From positions 1 to 18,073 of the forward strand of contig SKOF01000426.1 of the NCBI GenBank assembly GCA_007120155.1: DNA of 18,073 nt. Direction: 5' to 3'. The DNA is from Thioalkalivibrio sp. (GTDB taxonomy: Bacteria > Pseudomonadota > Gammaproteobacteria > Ectothiorhodospirales > Ectothiorhodospiraceae). Each line of letters begins with the position of its first letter. Position 1 is the first letter of the stretch. Of this stretch, positions 1 through 7,698 are shown piece after piece. The notes below the pieces were generated by a model. That model saw only the letters and a program-made list of their open reading frames with translations. It was not told where the DNA came from and did no database searches. The position numbers and the translations under genes are program-made.

Positions 1-121
1 CCGAAAATAAAACTATGGGGAAAAGGGGACCAAAGCCAGTCAGGATTGACTGGACTGAATTTGCCAAACTTGCGTCATATCAATGTACGCAACTCGAAAT
101 TGCCGATTGGTTTGGCGTTGA
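1..121. repeat. Terminal direct repeat, left copy (circular closure)
   Basis: These 121 bases are identical to 17953-18073. The repeat covers the 14 bases before the terminase and its first codons, so it is coding sequence seen twice rather than a separate repeat element. The simplest reading is an assembly overlap of a circular or circularly permuted molecule, giving a unique length of 17,952 bp. A true short terminal repeat on the virion DNA cannot be excluded from sequence alone. Confidence 0.95.
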
Positions 122-1583
122 TGTGACTACTCTGGAAAATGCGTGTGAGAGGGATCACGGCGTCAAACTTTCCGTATTATGGGACAAAAAGAAAGGGCTG
201 ATGAGGACTAGGCTCAGAAAGATCCAATGGGGGCTGGCTGAGTCAGGCTCCACGGCAATGGCTATTTTCCTAGGAAAACACTTGCTGGGACAAAGTGATC
301 AGCCAGTCGATCAAGCCATAATGGGAGCAATTCAAAAGGCTGGGATGACCAAAGATGAGGCCATTGAGTTGCTTTTGTCCCAGGCTGATCAAAAATCCTC
401 AAGGGCCAAAAAGAGTTTCAAGGATTTTTGCGCCGCCGCTGGCTATCCAGAGCCCTTTGAAAAGCAAATTGAAATGATGCAATTTGGCATTGAGGAGTCA
501 GTGCCCAGGCTTTTGCTGGGAGCCAGGGGCTATGGAAAAACTGATTATGTTGTCATTCTCGGCCTGGCCTATGAGATTTATTTCGATCCCCTGGGCTCAA
601 AAACTCTCATTGTGACCAAATCAAAAGAAAGAAACGCCGCCATGCTGAGAGAGATCCAACACGCTTGCGAGAGAAACGGCGTGGTTTTCGAGAAAGCCAA
701 CTCCACTCACTTGAGAGTTGAGGGGCTCCAGGGAAAGGATCATTCGGTGTCATGTGTCACAATTAAAACAGTCACCTTGAGGGGACGACATCCCAAAAGA
801 GTGGTTATGGATGATCCAGTCACTGAGGATGATGTCTCTGAGGCGACTCGCAGTCATGTGGAGCGTGTCTACAATGAGATCAATAAACTATGCTCTGATG
901 TGTTGATCATCGGTCAGCCAGCCCACAAGTATGATCTATATGCGAAACTGAGGCCCTTGCTCAAAAAGCTAGAAGTCCCTCACGGCTCAATCCCTGAACT
1001 GGACCATGATCTTGAGGCCCAAAGAGCCGCTGGAGTGAGTGAGGCCTCAATCCAAGCCAGTTATTTCCTCAATGTGGTTTCAGAGTCATCCAGTCCCTTT
1101 GAAAATATCAAATACCTGGACAAGTTTCCAACTGGGGAGTCAGCCGTGGCGTTTATTGATCCAAGCCATGAGGGTGGGGACTTCACTGCCTTATCAATCA
1201 TCAAGGCCCACTTCAATGGCGTGGCCGTGGTCGGCTTTGTCTGGAAAAAGGCTTGGAACCATTGTTTGGACGATATGGTCAAGCGCATGACGCAATTCAA
1301 TGTGAAAAGAATGGCTTTTGAGACCAATGCGCTAGGGGATCAGCCAGTCATCATGCTGAGGCAACTTTTCAAAGGGGGAGTTGTGGGGAGAAAATCGACC
1401 AATAATAAGCATTCAAGGATCATGGCGGCTGGAGCATATGCTCATTTAATCCACTTGAGCCGTGAGTCAGACAAGGGCTATGTTGATCAGGTCACTCAGT
1501 ACGAGTACAAAGCAAAAAATGACGATGCTCCAGACTCACTTGCAACTGGACTGGAATGGATCGGTCTTATAAGGGGGAAATAA
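15..1583 (+). CDS. terL: Terminase large subunit with small-terminase-like N-terminal domain
   Basis: This is the 522-residue ATPase and nuclease of the DNA packaging motor, which moves DNA through the portal and cuts concatemers. Residues about 1-95 resemble a small terminase: a basic start (GKRGPKP), a helix-turn-helix around 22-45 (CTQLEIADWFGVDVTTLE) and the FLGKHLLGQSD ending common in small phage terminase subunits. The ATPase has a Walker A-like GARGYGKT at 169-176 and a Walker B VVMDD at 263-267. The RNase H-like nuclease has candidate metal ligands D382 (FIDPSHEGGDF), E436 (AFETNAL) and D503/D504/D507 (NDDAPDSLATGLEW). No separate small terminase gene is seen. No clear ribosome binding site precedes the ATG; the leader is A-rich. 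It is the first gene of the late operon, and the portal follows directly. The ATPase-nuclease call is secure; the fusion reading is inference from motif resemblance. Confidence 0.95.
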   Translation: MGKRGPKPVRIDWTEFAKLASYQCTQLEIADWFGVDVTTLENACERDHGVKLSVLWDKKKGLMRTRLRKIQWGLAESGSTAMAIFLGKHLLGQSDQPVDQAIMGAIQKAGMTKDEAIELLLSQADQKSSRAKKSFKDFCAAAGYPEPFEKQIEMMQFGIEESVPRLLLGARGYGKTDYVVILGLAYEIYFDPLGSKTLIVTKSKERNAAMLREIQHACERNGVVFEKANSTHLRVEGLQGKDHSVSCVTIKTVTLRGRHPKRVVMDDPVTEDDVSEATRSHVERVYNEINKLCSDVLIIGQPAHKYDLYAKLRPLLKKLEVPHGSIPELDHDLEAQRAAGVSEASIQASYFLNVVSESSSPFENIKYLDKFPTGESAVAFIDPSHEGGDFTALSIIKAHFNGVAVVGFVWKKAWNHCLDDMVKRMTQFNVKRMAFETNALGDQPVIMLRQLFKGGVVGRKSTNNKHSRIMAAGAYAHLIHLSRESDKGYVDQVTQYEYKAKNDDAPDSLATGLEWIGLIRGK

Positions 1584-2585
1584 ATGAGCCTTTCAACTTG
1601 GTTTGGTTTCAAAGTTTCAAATATCAATAACGACGAATTGCCAGAGATTTTTCCGATGGCCATCAGGCGAGAGGATTTTGTCAGAACTGATGTCATTGGC
1701 ATTTATAAGAAAATCCTCACTGATGTTGTGGAGAGAGTTTCAGGGCTCAATGATGAGCAATCCGAGTTGCTTTGGGACAATTGCTTGCAGTCAGCCAGTG
1801 ACGATGGCCTTTTGTCCATGCTGGCTCAAGCAATGACTGACAAAACTGACCTGTTTTTGATTTATGACTCAGCCATTGGACTGATCAGGAAAGCCACTCA
1901 AGCAGAGGAAAGCCAAATCCGCTCAGACTATGAAACAAAGAGTGAAAGTCCCCTGGGCATTTATGTCAGTTTCAAAAAATACCATCGCACTGATATGATC
2001 CGGCTCTACTCAGCCCTTGAGTATTGCACTGTTTCTGCACTCAACAAATCTATGAACTTGTCCAAGGCCATTCAGTTCAAGATGAAAGACTTGAGGGGCT
2101 CAGTTGGGCTCAATGACGCTGATGAGGTCAAAGCCCAGGCCGTGAAAATTGCCAAAGGCCTGGCCAATGGCCTTGATGTCTTGCTTGATCAAGGGGATGT
2201 CATTGAAAATGCCAGCCCTGACCTCACATCAGTTCAATCTGCCATTGATTTTCTCGACTCCAAGCGGTCATTTTATTTGGGGCTCCCCAAAAGTTATATA
2301 AATGGGGAGTTGACTGGCGGCATTGGGACGACTGGGGAGAGTGACACGAAAGCAACAGAGAGAGGGCTCAAGCATTATTATTTTTCAGTGATCAAGCCAG
2401 TGCTTGAGGCCATTTTCCAAGTGAAACTCAGTTATAAGTCCCAGGATTTCAGGCAAATCAACCAAGCACTTGAGGCCATCAGGACTTTTGAACTTGTGGG
2501 AGAGGATTTGGTTGATCAATGGCAAAAGAAAAGAATTGTGTCTGGGCTGTTGGATTTGGAAATTGAGGGGGAGAAAGTCGATTGA
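1584..2585 (+). CDS. Portal protein
   Basis: This 333-residue protein is the probable portal, the dodecameric ring through which DNA enters the capsid. The stretch around 225-285 (SKRSFYLGLPKSYINGELTG, then GESDTKATERG and a helix with VIKPVLEAIF) matches the pattern of portal proteins, where the substrate-like wing is followed by long helices. It is shorter than most portals, which usually run to 400 residues or more, in keeping with the small genome. The ATG lies directly after the terminase TAA, with an AAGGGGGAA ribosome binding site in the end of terL. It sits between terminase and a gpF-like head protein, the usual place for a portal. The call rests on position plus the C-terminal pattern. 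Confidence 0.85.
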   Translation: MSLSTWFGFKVSNINNDELPEIFPMAIRREDFVRTDVIGIYKKILTDVVERVSGLNDEQSELLWDNCLQSASDDGLLSMLAQAMTDKTDLFLIYDSAIGLIRKATQAEESQIRSDYETKSESPLGIYVSFKKYHRTDMIRLYSALEYCTVSALNKSMNLSKAIQFKMKDLRGSVGLNDADEVKAQAVKIAKGLANGLDVLLDQGDVIENASPDLTSVQSAIDFLDSKRSFYLGLPKSYINGELTGGIGTTGESDTKATERGLKHYYFSVIKPVLEAIFQVKLSYKSQDFRQINQALEAIRTFELVGEDLVDQWQKKRIVSGLLDLEIEGEKVD

Positions 2586-3052
2586 TCAAGTATGATCCAA
2601 GCCAACTTTTGAGGCGCATTGCTCCCCAGGGGAAAATCAAAAAGTTGATTTCCCAAAGGCTGACTTTGAAAAAAGCGGCATTGGCTTTTCTGAATGACCT
2701 GGACTTTGTCGACAAAAAGGAAATCACTCGCCTCATTCTCAAGGTCTTGAAAAACTATGAGGAAAGAATTGAGGATGAGCCCGGCCTGAAAAAGAAACTC
2801 CTCAAAAGCCCTGACCTGTTGATCCAAAGGCTCCAGTCAGCCATAGTGACTCAAGTGACTGAGGAAATCCGGGAAAAATATCATGGGGAGTTTTATATAT
2901 GGCTCCCCAGTGACGCTAATGAGCCCGATCCAGAGCATCAACTCAAGTATGGGAAAAAGTACCAAGTGGGAGTTGGCGAAATGCCAGGGGACCGCTGGGG
3001 ATGTCGTTGTGGGATGGAAATTTTGGTTGATGAGAAACAATTGAAGTTATAA
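2582..3052 (+). CDS. Minor head protein, Mu gpF / SPP1 gp7-like
   Basis: This 156-residue protein probably binds the portal and takes part in head assembly or DNA delivery. The C-terminal part (about 105-147) has the family pattern: a WLPSDANEPDPEHQL segment, then YGKKYQVG, MPGD, and a closing CRC motif (WGCRCGMEIL, Cys141 and Cys143). The N-terminal 100 residues are helical and basic. Members of this family are usually longer (250 residues or more), so this is a reduced form. The start is a TTG that overlaps the portal stop (TTGA), with a GGGGGAG ribosome binding site eight to nine bases upstream; this supports translational coupling. Call based on the C-terminal motif and gene order. Confidence 0.75.
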   Translation: MIKYDPSQLLRRIAPQGKIKKLISQRLTLKKAALAFLNDLDFVDKKEITRLILKVLKNYEERIEDEPGLKKKLLKSPDLLIQRLQSAIVTQVTEEIREKYHGEFYIWLPSDANEPDPEHQLKYGKKYQVGVGEMPGDRWGCRCGMEILVDEKQLKL

Positions 3053-3072
3053 CAACAACAAAGGGGAGTGAA

Positions 3073-3714
3073 ATGGATCCAGAGAAAACCGAAAACAAGG
3101 AAAGCCAGACTGATTTGGCAAAGCAAAACTCTGACTTGATGGCCAGGATTGAGGCCCTTGAGAAAAGGCTGGCTGACTCTGGGGAAAAGCCCCAGGAAAA
3201 GCCCCAGGACCAAGACCTGGCTCAAAAAGCGGAGCAACAAAGGGCTGAGGGCCAAAAGAAAGCCCAGGACGAGAAAGCACTTGAGGCGGCGTTGAAGTTT
3301 TCACTCAACTCTGAGCAATGGCTCAAGTCCAATCAAAGTCTGTTGCCAGAGGAAATTCAGGATATTTTCACGGCCGCTGAAAAGGAAAACTTTGATAATG
3401 CCGTTGAAAAGGACCAAGCAATCAAGTCTGGGATCATTCAATCGTTTTTCAAGGTCCAGGCCAACATGGACTTATTGACTCAGGGCCAAAAAACAACGCT
3501 TGAGAATTTCCTGAAACTGACGAAAAATGGAAAGCAAGAGAAAGCGGCTGAAGTTTTCGATATGATTTTTGAGCCAGCACTTGAGAGTGCCCGGCGAGAA
3601 AAGAAAGCCAAAGCCCTGGCCCTTGGTCATACTCCAGAGGGGGGATGGCAAGAGGCATACAAAAATAAACTGATGGACTTAAGCAAAAAACACTATTTGA
3701 GGGAGCAAAAATAA
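3073..3714 (+). CDS. Capsid scaffolding protein
   Basis: This 213-residue protein is very rich in Lys, Glu, Gln and Asp and almost wholly helical by eye. A coiled-coil segment lies near residues 10-37 (LMARIEALEKRLADSG), followed by a KPQEKPQDQD linker and a long helical C-terminal half that ends in a basic tail (LMDLSKKHYLREQK). Scaffolds of tailed phages have this make-up and are placed before decoration and capsid genes, as here. No protease catalytic motif is visible, so the capsid protein may not be matured by a scaffold-fused protease. The ATG is preceded by a clear AAAGGGGAG site after a short CAACAA repeat. The function is inferred from composition and position. Confidence 0.75.
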   Translation: MDPEKTENKESQTDLAKQNSDLMARIEALEKRLADSGEKPQEKPQDQDLAQKAEQQRAEGQKKAQDEKALEAALKFSLNSEQWLKSNQSLLPEEIQDIFTAAEKENFDNAVEKDQAIKSGIIQSFFKVQANMDLLTQGQKTTLENFLKLTKNGKQEKAAEVFDMIFEPALESARREKKAKALALGHTPEGGWQEAYKNKLMDLSKKHYLREQK

Positions 3715-4134
3715 ATGGGACATGACGCAACAAAAGTATTGATGGGAGCAACTCAATCCTCAGTGAAAGATGTTGACTCCAGACATGGGGAAATTGCGGC
3801 TGGCACTATTGTCAGGCTGAAAAACGATGGCACTTTGAGCGTTGCCTCAGCTGATGGATTGCCTCTGGGCATTTCGCTGGGAAAAGACTTGTCTGACACT
3901 GCCAGGACTGCAATCGCCCGGCGTGGATTGCGAGTGCCAGTGCTGTTGACAGCCGCTTTTGAGCCCGCAATTGGAGCCCAGGTCCATATTTCCAACACAA
4001 CCGGACTGGCCATTGCCGCTGGGGCTGGAGCGACTGGCATGAATGCGGTTTATGTGACCGGAAAAATGACTGGAGTGAGTGAGGCTGGCACTGCTGTTGA
4101 TGTTGCCCTCATTGATTTCCCCGGCGGCTTATAA
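3715..4134 (+). CDS. Capsid decoration / head-stabilising protein
   Basis: This 139-residue protein is rich in Gly, Ala, Val and Thr and has a beta-strand pattern (GEIAAGTIVRLKNDG, GLPLGISLGKDLSD, PVLLTAAFEPAIGAQVHIS). The pattern IAAGTIV...DGLPLGI...IGAQVHI is typical of small capsid cement proteins with a beta-tulip or DUF2190-like fold that sit on the outside of the head. It lies between scaffold and capsid genes, the standard location. The ATG directly follows the scaffold TAA, with a GAGGGAG ribosome binding site inside the end of the scaffold gene. The family call is by pattern recognition, not by search. Confidence 0.7.
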   Translation: MGHDATKVLMGATQSSVKDVDSRHGEIAAGTIVRLKNDGTLSVASADGLPLGISLGKDLSDTARTAIARRGLRVPVLLTAAFEPAIGAQVHISNTTGLAIAAGAGATGMNAVYVTGKMTGVSEAGTAVDVALIDFPGGL

Positions 4135-4283
4135 TGGCCAGGAAAAAGAAAGTTGAGGATGACTCCCCGGAAATTGAGGAGTCAGAACTAGTGGAAAAAA
4201 AAGAAAGTCTGGAGCCCGAAAAAGAGCCCCAGGCTCAGAGTCAGGATCATCCGAAATTCGCAAAATTTGAGAAAGGGAAATAA
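4134..4283 (+). CDS. Small, highly charged protein between decoration and capsid genes
   Basis: A 49-residue frame opens with an ATG overlapping the decoration stop (TAATG) and ends three bases before the capsid ATG. The product starts with a lysine cluster (MARKKKVEDD), has an acidic middle (SPEIEESELVEKKE) and ends basic (HPKFAKFEKGK). Over half its residues are charged and it should be disordered. The exact fit between two genes and the TAATG junction argue that it is translated. Short charged proteins in this position occur in other phages and may act in capsid assembly or bind DNA, but the function is unknown. Confidence 0.7.
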   Translation: MARKKKVEDDSPEIEESELVEKKESLEPEKEPQAQSQDHPKFAKFEKGK

Positions 4284-4286
4284 CAA

Positions 4287-5150
4287 ATGACCAATAAAAT
4301 CGTACTCAGGGCTATTGAGCAGTTCATGGCCGATTATGTCCCAGTTTATCAGCCTCTGTATCCGCTTTTCCTGGGAAAGTCCCAGTCCTATGCCAACGAA
4401 GTTGGAAAAATTGATTTCCGCAGAGTTGAGACTGTTGGGGACATCAGGGCAAAGCACATTACGCCGAAAGACAATGAGATAAAGCAAATCGCCGTTTCTG
4501 AGGGCAAAAAGGTTTTCAAAAAGTATTTTCTGGCAAAGCAATATGTCAACAGCACTATTCAAGACCAGCAAGGTCTTGAGGAAATCGTGGCTCAAGTCCT
4601 GGACGAACATCATAAACAGGCTGATGAGTTGTTGCTTTTCGGTGAAGGCACTTCAGCCTCAACCATGGTCAACAACGGCCTTTATTGGTCCAATGATCCC
4701 AATTATGTTTTGGAGTCATCCGCTGAAGTTGCGGCCGGGACTGATCACTTGATTGATTTGCAAAAGAAAGTTGCCAAGACCGCCGCTGACGCTGATCTTG
4801 TGGCTGGCCGAAAACTCGTGGTTTTTTATGGATCAGACATTTTGGAGCAATATGATGGCGTGTACGCAAGTCATCCAGTCCCTTTCAAGAGAGTACTGGC
4901 TGAGGTTTTGGGCCCCGAGTACTCTTTTGCCAAAATGCCAAAGCCTGTCACTCCCAACTCGGCCAATGGCTGGCTGATTGTGAACTTGGACCAAATCAAG
5001 TTGCACTACACAACTTTGCCCAGTCTCTTTGATCAGGGAGTGAACTCCGAGAAAATGCACGCTTGGTTTAATTTCCTGATGGGCTCCATGATGACTGAAG
5101 TGATTGCCAAAGGCGGTATTATCCGTCAGCCAGCCACTTTGGAAGCATAA
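4287..5150 (+). CDS. Major capsid protein (HK97 fold)
   Basis: This 287-residue protein is the likely shell subunit. It has the features of an HK97-fold capsid protein: an N-terminal helix region, a long E-loop region around 45-80, a spine helix (residues about 93-115, GLEEIVAQVLDEHHKQADEL) followed by LLFGEG and NNGLY, and a P-domain/A-domain end with alternating strands and helices (KLVVFYGSDILEQYDG, GWLIVNLDQIKL). The FGEG...GLY pattern after the spine helix is seen in many capsid proteins of this fold. It follows scaffold and decoration genes. The reading frame starts at ATG after TAACAA, with an AGAAAGGG site upstream. A strong RNA hairpin follows the stop codon. Confidence 0.85.
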   Translation: MTNKIVLRAIEQFMADYVPVYQPLYPLFLGKSQSYANEVGKIDFRRVETVGDIRAKHITPKDNEIKQIAVSEGKKVFKKYFLAKQYVNSTIQDQQGLEEIVAQVLDEHHKQADELLLFGEGTSASTMVNNGLYWSNDPNYVLESSAEVAAGTDHLIDLQKKVAKTAADADLVAGRKLVVFYGSDILEQYDGVYASHPVPFKRVLAEVLGPEYSFAKMPKPVTPNSANGWLIVNLDQIKLHYTTLPSLFDQGVNSEKMHAWFNFLMGSMMTEVIAKGGIIRQPATLEA

Positions 5151-5156
5151 TTTCAA

Positions 5157-5217
5157 GGGGGATAGGGGACCAGTCACTGACTCGTTGGGGTTTTGGAGTC
5201 AGGGCCTCTAATCCCCC
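5157..5217 (+). promoter_or_regulatory. Long hairpin between capsid and neck genes
   Basis: Three stacked inverted repeats fold this short gap into one hairpin. GGGGGAT (5157-5163) pairs with ATCCCCC (5211-5217). Positions 5164-5168 pair with 5205-5209 with one G-U pair and a bulged A. CTGACTC (5177-5183) pairs with GAGTCAG (5196-5202). That is about 19 base pairs in 61 bases. No run of T follows, so it is not a standard intrinsic terminator. It could protect the 3' end of the abundant capsid message, act as a processing site, or lower expression of the downstream genes. Confidence 0.6.
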
Positions 5218-5226
5218 GCCATTTTG

Positions 5227-5493
5227 ATGGGGGGAGTTTTGAGAACTTTTATTAATTCAATTCTCTCAGTCATTGGAGCGTCCAGTCTCACCGATCCTGA
5301 ATTTGACACTTTCACAATAACGGCTCAGGAGTACTCAGCCGCTTTGTATTTGGAAATACTTGCGGTCCTTGACTCAAGGGAGTTGGTTTCAAATACCAGA
5401 GAGAGGCTGACTTGGTACTTCAAAGCCAGGGGAGTTGATGTTGAGCCCACTTCAAAAGCCAGGAGCAATATCCTGGCTGGAGTAGTGCTTTGA
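5227..5493 (+). CDS. Probable head-tail connector or neck protein, small
   Basis: This 88-residue protein is unrecognised. It starts with a hydrophobic stretch (LRTFINSILSVIGA) and continues with helices (AQEYSAALYLEILAVLDSRE and NTRERLTWYFKARGVDVEP). It lies between the capsid gene and a Mu gpG-like neck protein, where head-completion adaptors are normally found, so a connector role is inferred from position. The start is uncertain: TTG 5224 and ATG 5227 lack a good ribosome binding site, and TTG 5239 lies too close to a GGGGAG. The next gene overlaps its stop by four bases through TTGA. Confidence 0.6.
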   Translation: MGGVLRTFINSILSVIGASSLTDPEFDTFTITAQEYSAALYLEILAVLDSRELVSNTRERLTWYFKARGVDVEPTSKARSNILAGVVL

Positions 5494-6023
5494 AAATCCA
5501 CATTGATAAGCGATTCAAGGCAAAACTGGCTGGCCGTTTTGGACGCTATGACTTTGATGTTGGCATTTTAGAGGATAAGCCTCACCGATGGCCCTCATAT
5601 GGCCCGACTTCACGGCTTGCAAAGGAAAATGCTCCCCGGACTGGAGTTTTTGCGGGTGGACCAGTCAGGACTATTTATCGGGGGAGTTATAAGGGTCGGC
5701 CATACTCCAATGACTCAATTGCTCAAGTTTCAAAGGAAAACCGAGACCGCCTTGGTTTCAACTATTTGTCAGAGCCTTTCAAAAAGAAGTCCAGTGACAT
5801 TATGAAATTCACAAGAGAGTTTTTCCGTTTGGCATTTGGCCGATCCGAGAAAAAGCGTTGTGAGAATTTGCTCCAAGCCATTGTCCGAAATCCGATATTG
5901 AGAGGAGAGTATGGTCCCCAAAGCCCCAGGACCGCTCAAATCAAAGGCTTTGACAGGCCTATGATTGACACGGCTCAACTTTTCAAGGCCATCAAAGCAA
6001 AGGCCAATGTGAGGTCCAGGTGA
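5490..6023 (+). CDS. Neck / virion morphogenesis protein, Mu gpG or gp10-like
   Basis: This 177-residue basic protein is probably a head-tail joining or tail-completion factor. The last 50 residues carry the pattern found in this group: an ...NPILRGEYGPQSPRTAQIKG segment followed by DRPMIDTAQLFKAIKAK, comparable to the RPLIDTGQL ending of virion morphogenesis proteins. The N-terminal half has aromatic and glycine-rich strands. It starts at a TTG that overlaps the stop of the previous gene (TTGA), so it is likely translated by coupling. It stands directly before the tail terminator candidate. The call combines a C-terminal motif with position. Confidence 0.65.
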   Translation: MKIHIDKRFKAKLAGRFGRYDFDVGILEDKPHRWPSYGPTSRLAKENAPRTGVFAGGPVRTIYRGSYKGRPYSNDSIAQVSKENRDRLGFNYLSEPFKKKSSDIMKFTREFFRLAFGRSEKKRCENLLQAIVRNPILRGEYGPQSPRTAQIKGFDRPMIDTAQLFKAIKAKANVRSR

Positions 6024-6421
6024 CTGATAGGGATGAGTTGAGAAAGAAACTGATCAGGATTTTTGGGATCAGCAATGTGAGTTTTGACGCTCCAGGCGAA
6101 AGCCTTGAGCAAGAGAAACTCTTTGTCCGGGTGACAACAGTCAAGAGTGCTTTCAAGGACAAAAAGTCATTCAATCGGTATTTTGGGGAGTTGGTACTCT
6201 ATGCAAATACTGAAAAACTCCCCTTTGGGTATTTTCAGAGGAAAATTGCTGAGGCTGATCCCCTGGATGCAAAGGACTTTTTTTTCTATGACCTGGAGCA
6301 AAGTCAGGTCATGCTGCAAAACATCGGGGAGTACTCCCTGAGTTTCATCTATTTTTCGAGTGGTCAACATGATCCAGAACTTGGTACCATGACATCAATT
6401 GATTTCAATGAGGGACAATAA
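6020..6421 (+). CDS. Probable tail terminator / neck protein
   Basis: A 133-residue protein begins at a GTG in a GTGA overlap with the neck gene and ends in a TAATG overlap with the sheath gene. It has a mixed alpha-beta make-up (N-terminal helix DELRKKLIRIFG, then strands LFVRVTT, FGELVLYANT and YSLSFIYFSS). The SLSFIYFSSGQ end resembles the last strand of the tail-terminator fold, and gene order just before the sheath fits that role. I do not recognise a specific family, so the function is inferred mainly from position. Confidence 0.55.
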   Translation: MTDRDELRKKLIRIFGISNVSFDAPGESLEQEKLFVRVTTVKSAFKDKKSFNRYFGELVLYANTEKLPFGYFQRKIAEADPLDAKDFFFYDLEQSQVMLQNIGEYSLSFIYFSSGQHDPELGTMTSIDFNEGQ

Positions 6422-7698
6422 TGAGCAATATCTTACTAGACTACTTCTTTCCGATTTCGGCCATTGAGCCAACTCCGGCGGCGTCGACTGGCTTTTTGAA
6501 ACAGGCTTGCATTGTGGTTAAGCCAAAAATGGCGGTCCCTACTGGGGAAATCACTCTTTGCACTTCGATGAGTCAAGTTGAGGCCCTGACTGATAACACT
6601 GAGGCCCAACAACTTTTCAACGCTGGGATGAGTCGGGTTTTTGTTTTGCCTATGGATGATCTTCAGTTGGCCTCAAGCCTTGAAGGGTATGAGTCAGCCT
6701 TTTTCACTCTCTTGATTTCAAGTGATTTTGATCAGTCGGACATTTTGGACACTGAGGCCGCCGATGCAGTGGCCGCAACAGGAAAGATCCAAAGCCTGAA
6801 CTATGAGGCCAAAGCCCCAGGTCTTGCTGGCAACAGCATTTCCATCAATTATAACTCCGGGGGGACCGCTGGATCTGAGGGAGTGGCTGTTGCTGGCTCT
6901 GCAATCACAGTGACCATTGAGGATGGGGAGTCCACGGCCGCCCAGGTGAAATCGGCCATCGAGGGGGACAGTGAGGCCAATGCTCTTGTTGCAATCACGA
7001 TTGATGAGGGTGAGTCAGCGACAGCCCAGACTGCAATTGCTGAGGCTGTTTCCTTGACTGGCGGTCTTGACGCTGTTGTGGCGGCTGAGGATGGGCTTTC
7101 AGTTGGGACATGGGGGGGAGTTGTTGGGCTTTCTCACAACGATGCTGGTTTCCTGGCCACTCAGTCAGTGATCCCAAAGAGAGTGGCTTTCAAGACCACA
7201 ACTGCAACCAAGGCCAAAAACCTGTTTTTCGCTTTCGGGAAAATGCTTTCAAATGCCCTGAACTGGCGCAATCAGCAATATATTGCCATGCCCTTTGGGG
7301 ATGATGTTGACACTTTGGGCCTGGCCAATGCGCTCTTTGATGACAAAATTTCCTTTGTTATCTCTGACGCTGAATTTGGGGAGAGGCTGGCGTTGCTGGC
7401 TGTTGGGGGAAAAGCAATTGTGGCCCCATATATTCAAAGAAACTTGGAGTTGGATCTGCAGTCCAGGGCACTGAGTTATATCAGCGGAAATCAGCCCTCA
7501 TACTCCAAAACTCAAGCCGCATTGCTTGAGGATGAGTTGAGCAAGGTCATTCAAAGTTATATCGACAGAGAATGGATTGAGGATGGAGTTGTTGAGGTCA
7601 AATTGGAGCAAGACAACTTTGTTGCAAGTGGTTATATAAACATTGCAGAGCCCAAAGCACTCTGGAGGATTTTTGGGGAAATGAGGCAGACATTATGA
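6421..7698 (+). CDS. Contractile tail sheath protein
   Basis: This 425-residue protein marks the phage as a myovirus. The C-terminal half has the sheath pattern: QYIAMPFGDD and DDKISFVISD, then GKAIVAPYIQRN, and a closing helical and strand section with SYIDREWIEDGVVEV...GYINIAEPKALWRIFG, which supplies the strands that link neighbouring subunits. Residues about 120-217 look like an inserted beta-rich domain with the motif GLAGNSISINY...AITVTIEDG...TAAQVKSAI...VSLTGGLD, a module seen in several phage sheath and tail proteins. The gene is followed by the tube gene through an ATGA overlap, the standard sheath-tube pair. Length is in the low-normal range for Mu-like sheaths. Confidence 0.85.
   Translation: MSNILLDYFFPISAIEPTPAASTGFLKQACIVVKPKMAVPTGEITLCTSMSQVEALTDNTEAQQLFNAGMSRVFVLPMDDLQLASSLEGYESAFFTLLISSDFDQSDILDTEAADAVAATGKIQSLNYEAKAPGLAGNSISINYNSGGTAGSEGVAVAGSAITVTIEDGESTAAQVKSAIEGDSEANALVAITIDEGESATAQTAIAEAVSLTGGLDAVVAAEDGLSVGTWGGVVGLSHNDAGFLATQSVIPKRVAFKTTTATKAKNLFFAFGKMLSNALNWRNQQYIAMPFGDDVDTLGLANALFDDKISFVISDAEFGERLALLAVGGKAIVAPYIQRNLELDLQSRALSYISGNQPSYSKTQAALLEDELSKVIQSYIDREWIEDGVVEVKLEQDNFVASGYINIAEPKALWRIFGEMRQTL

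Noticed and set aside
5157..5217. Intrinsic terminator after the capsid gene
   Set aside because: The stem is strong but no T tract follows, and essential neck and tail genes lie downstream in the same direction.
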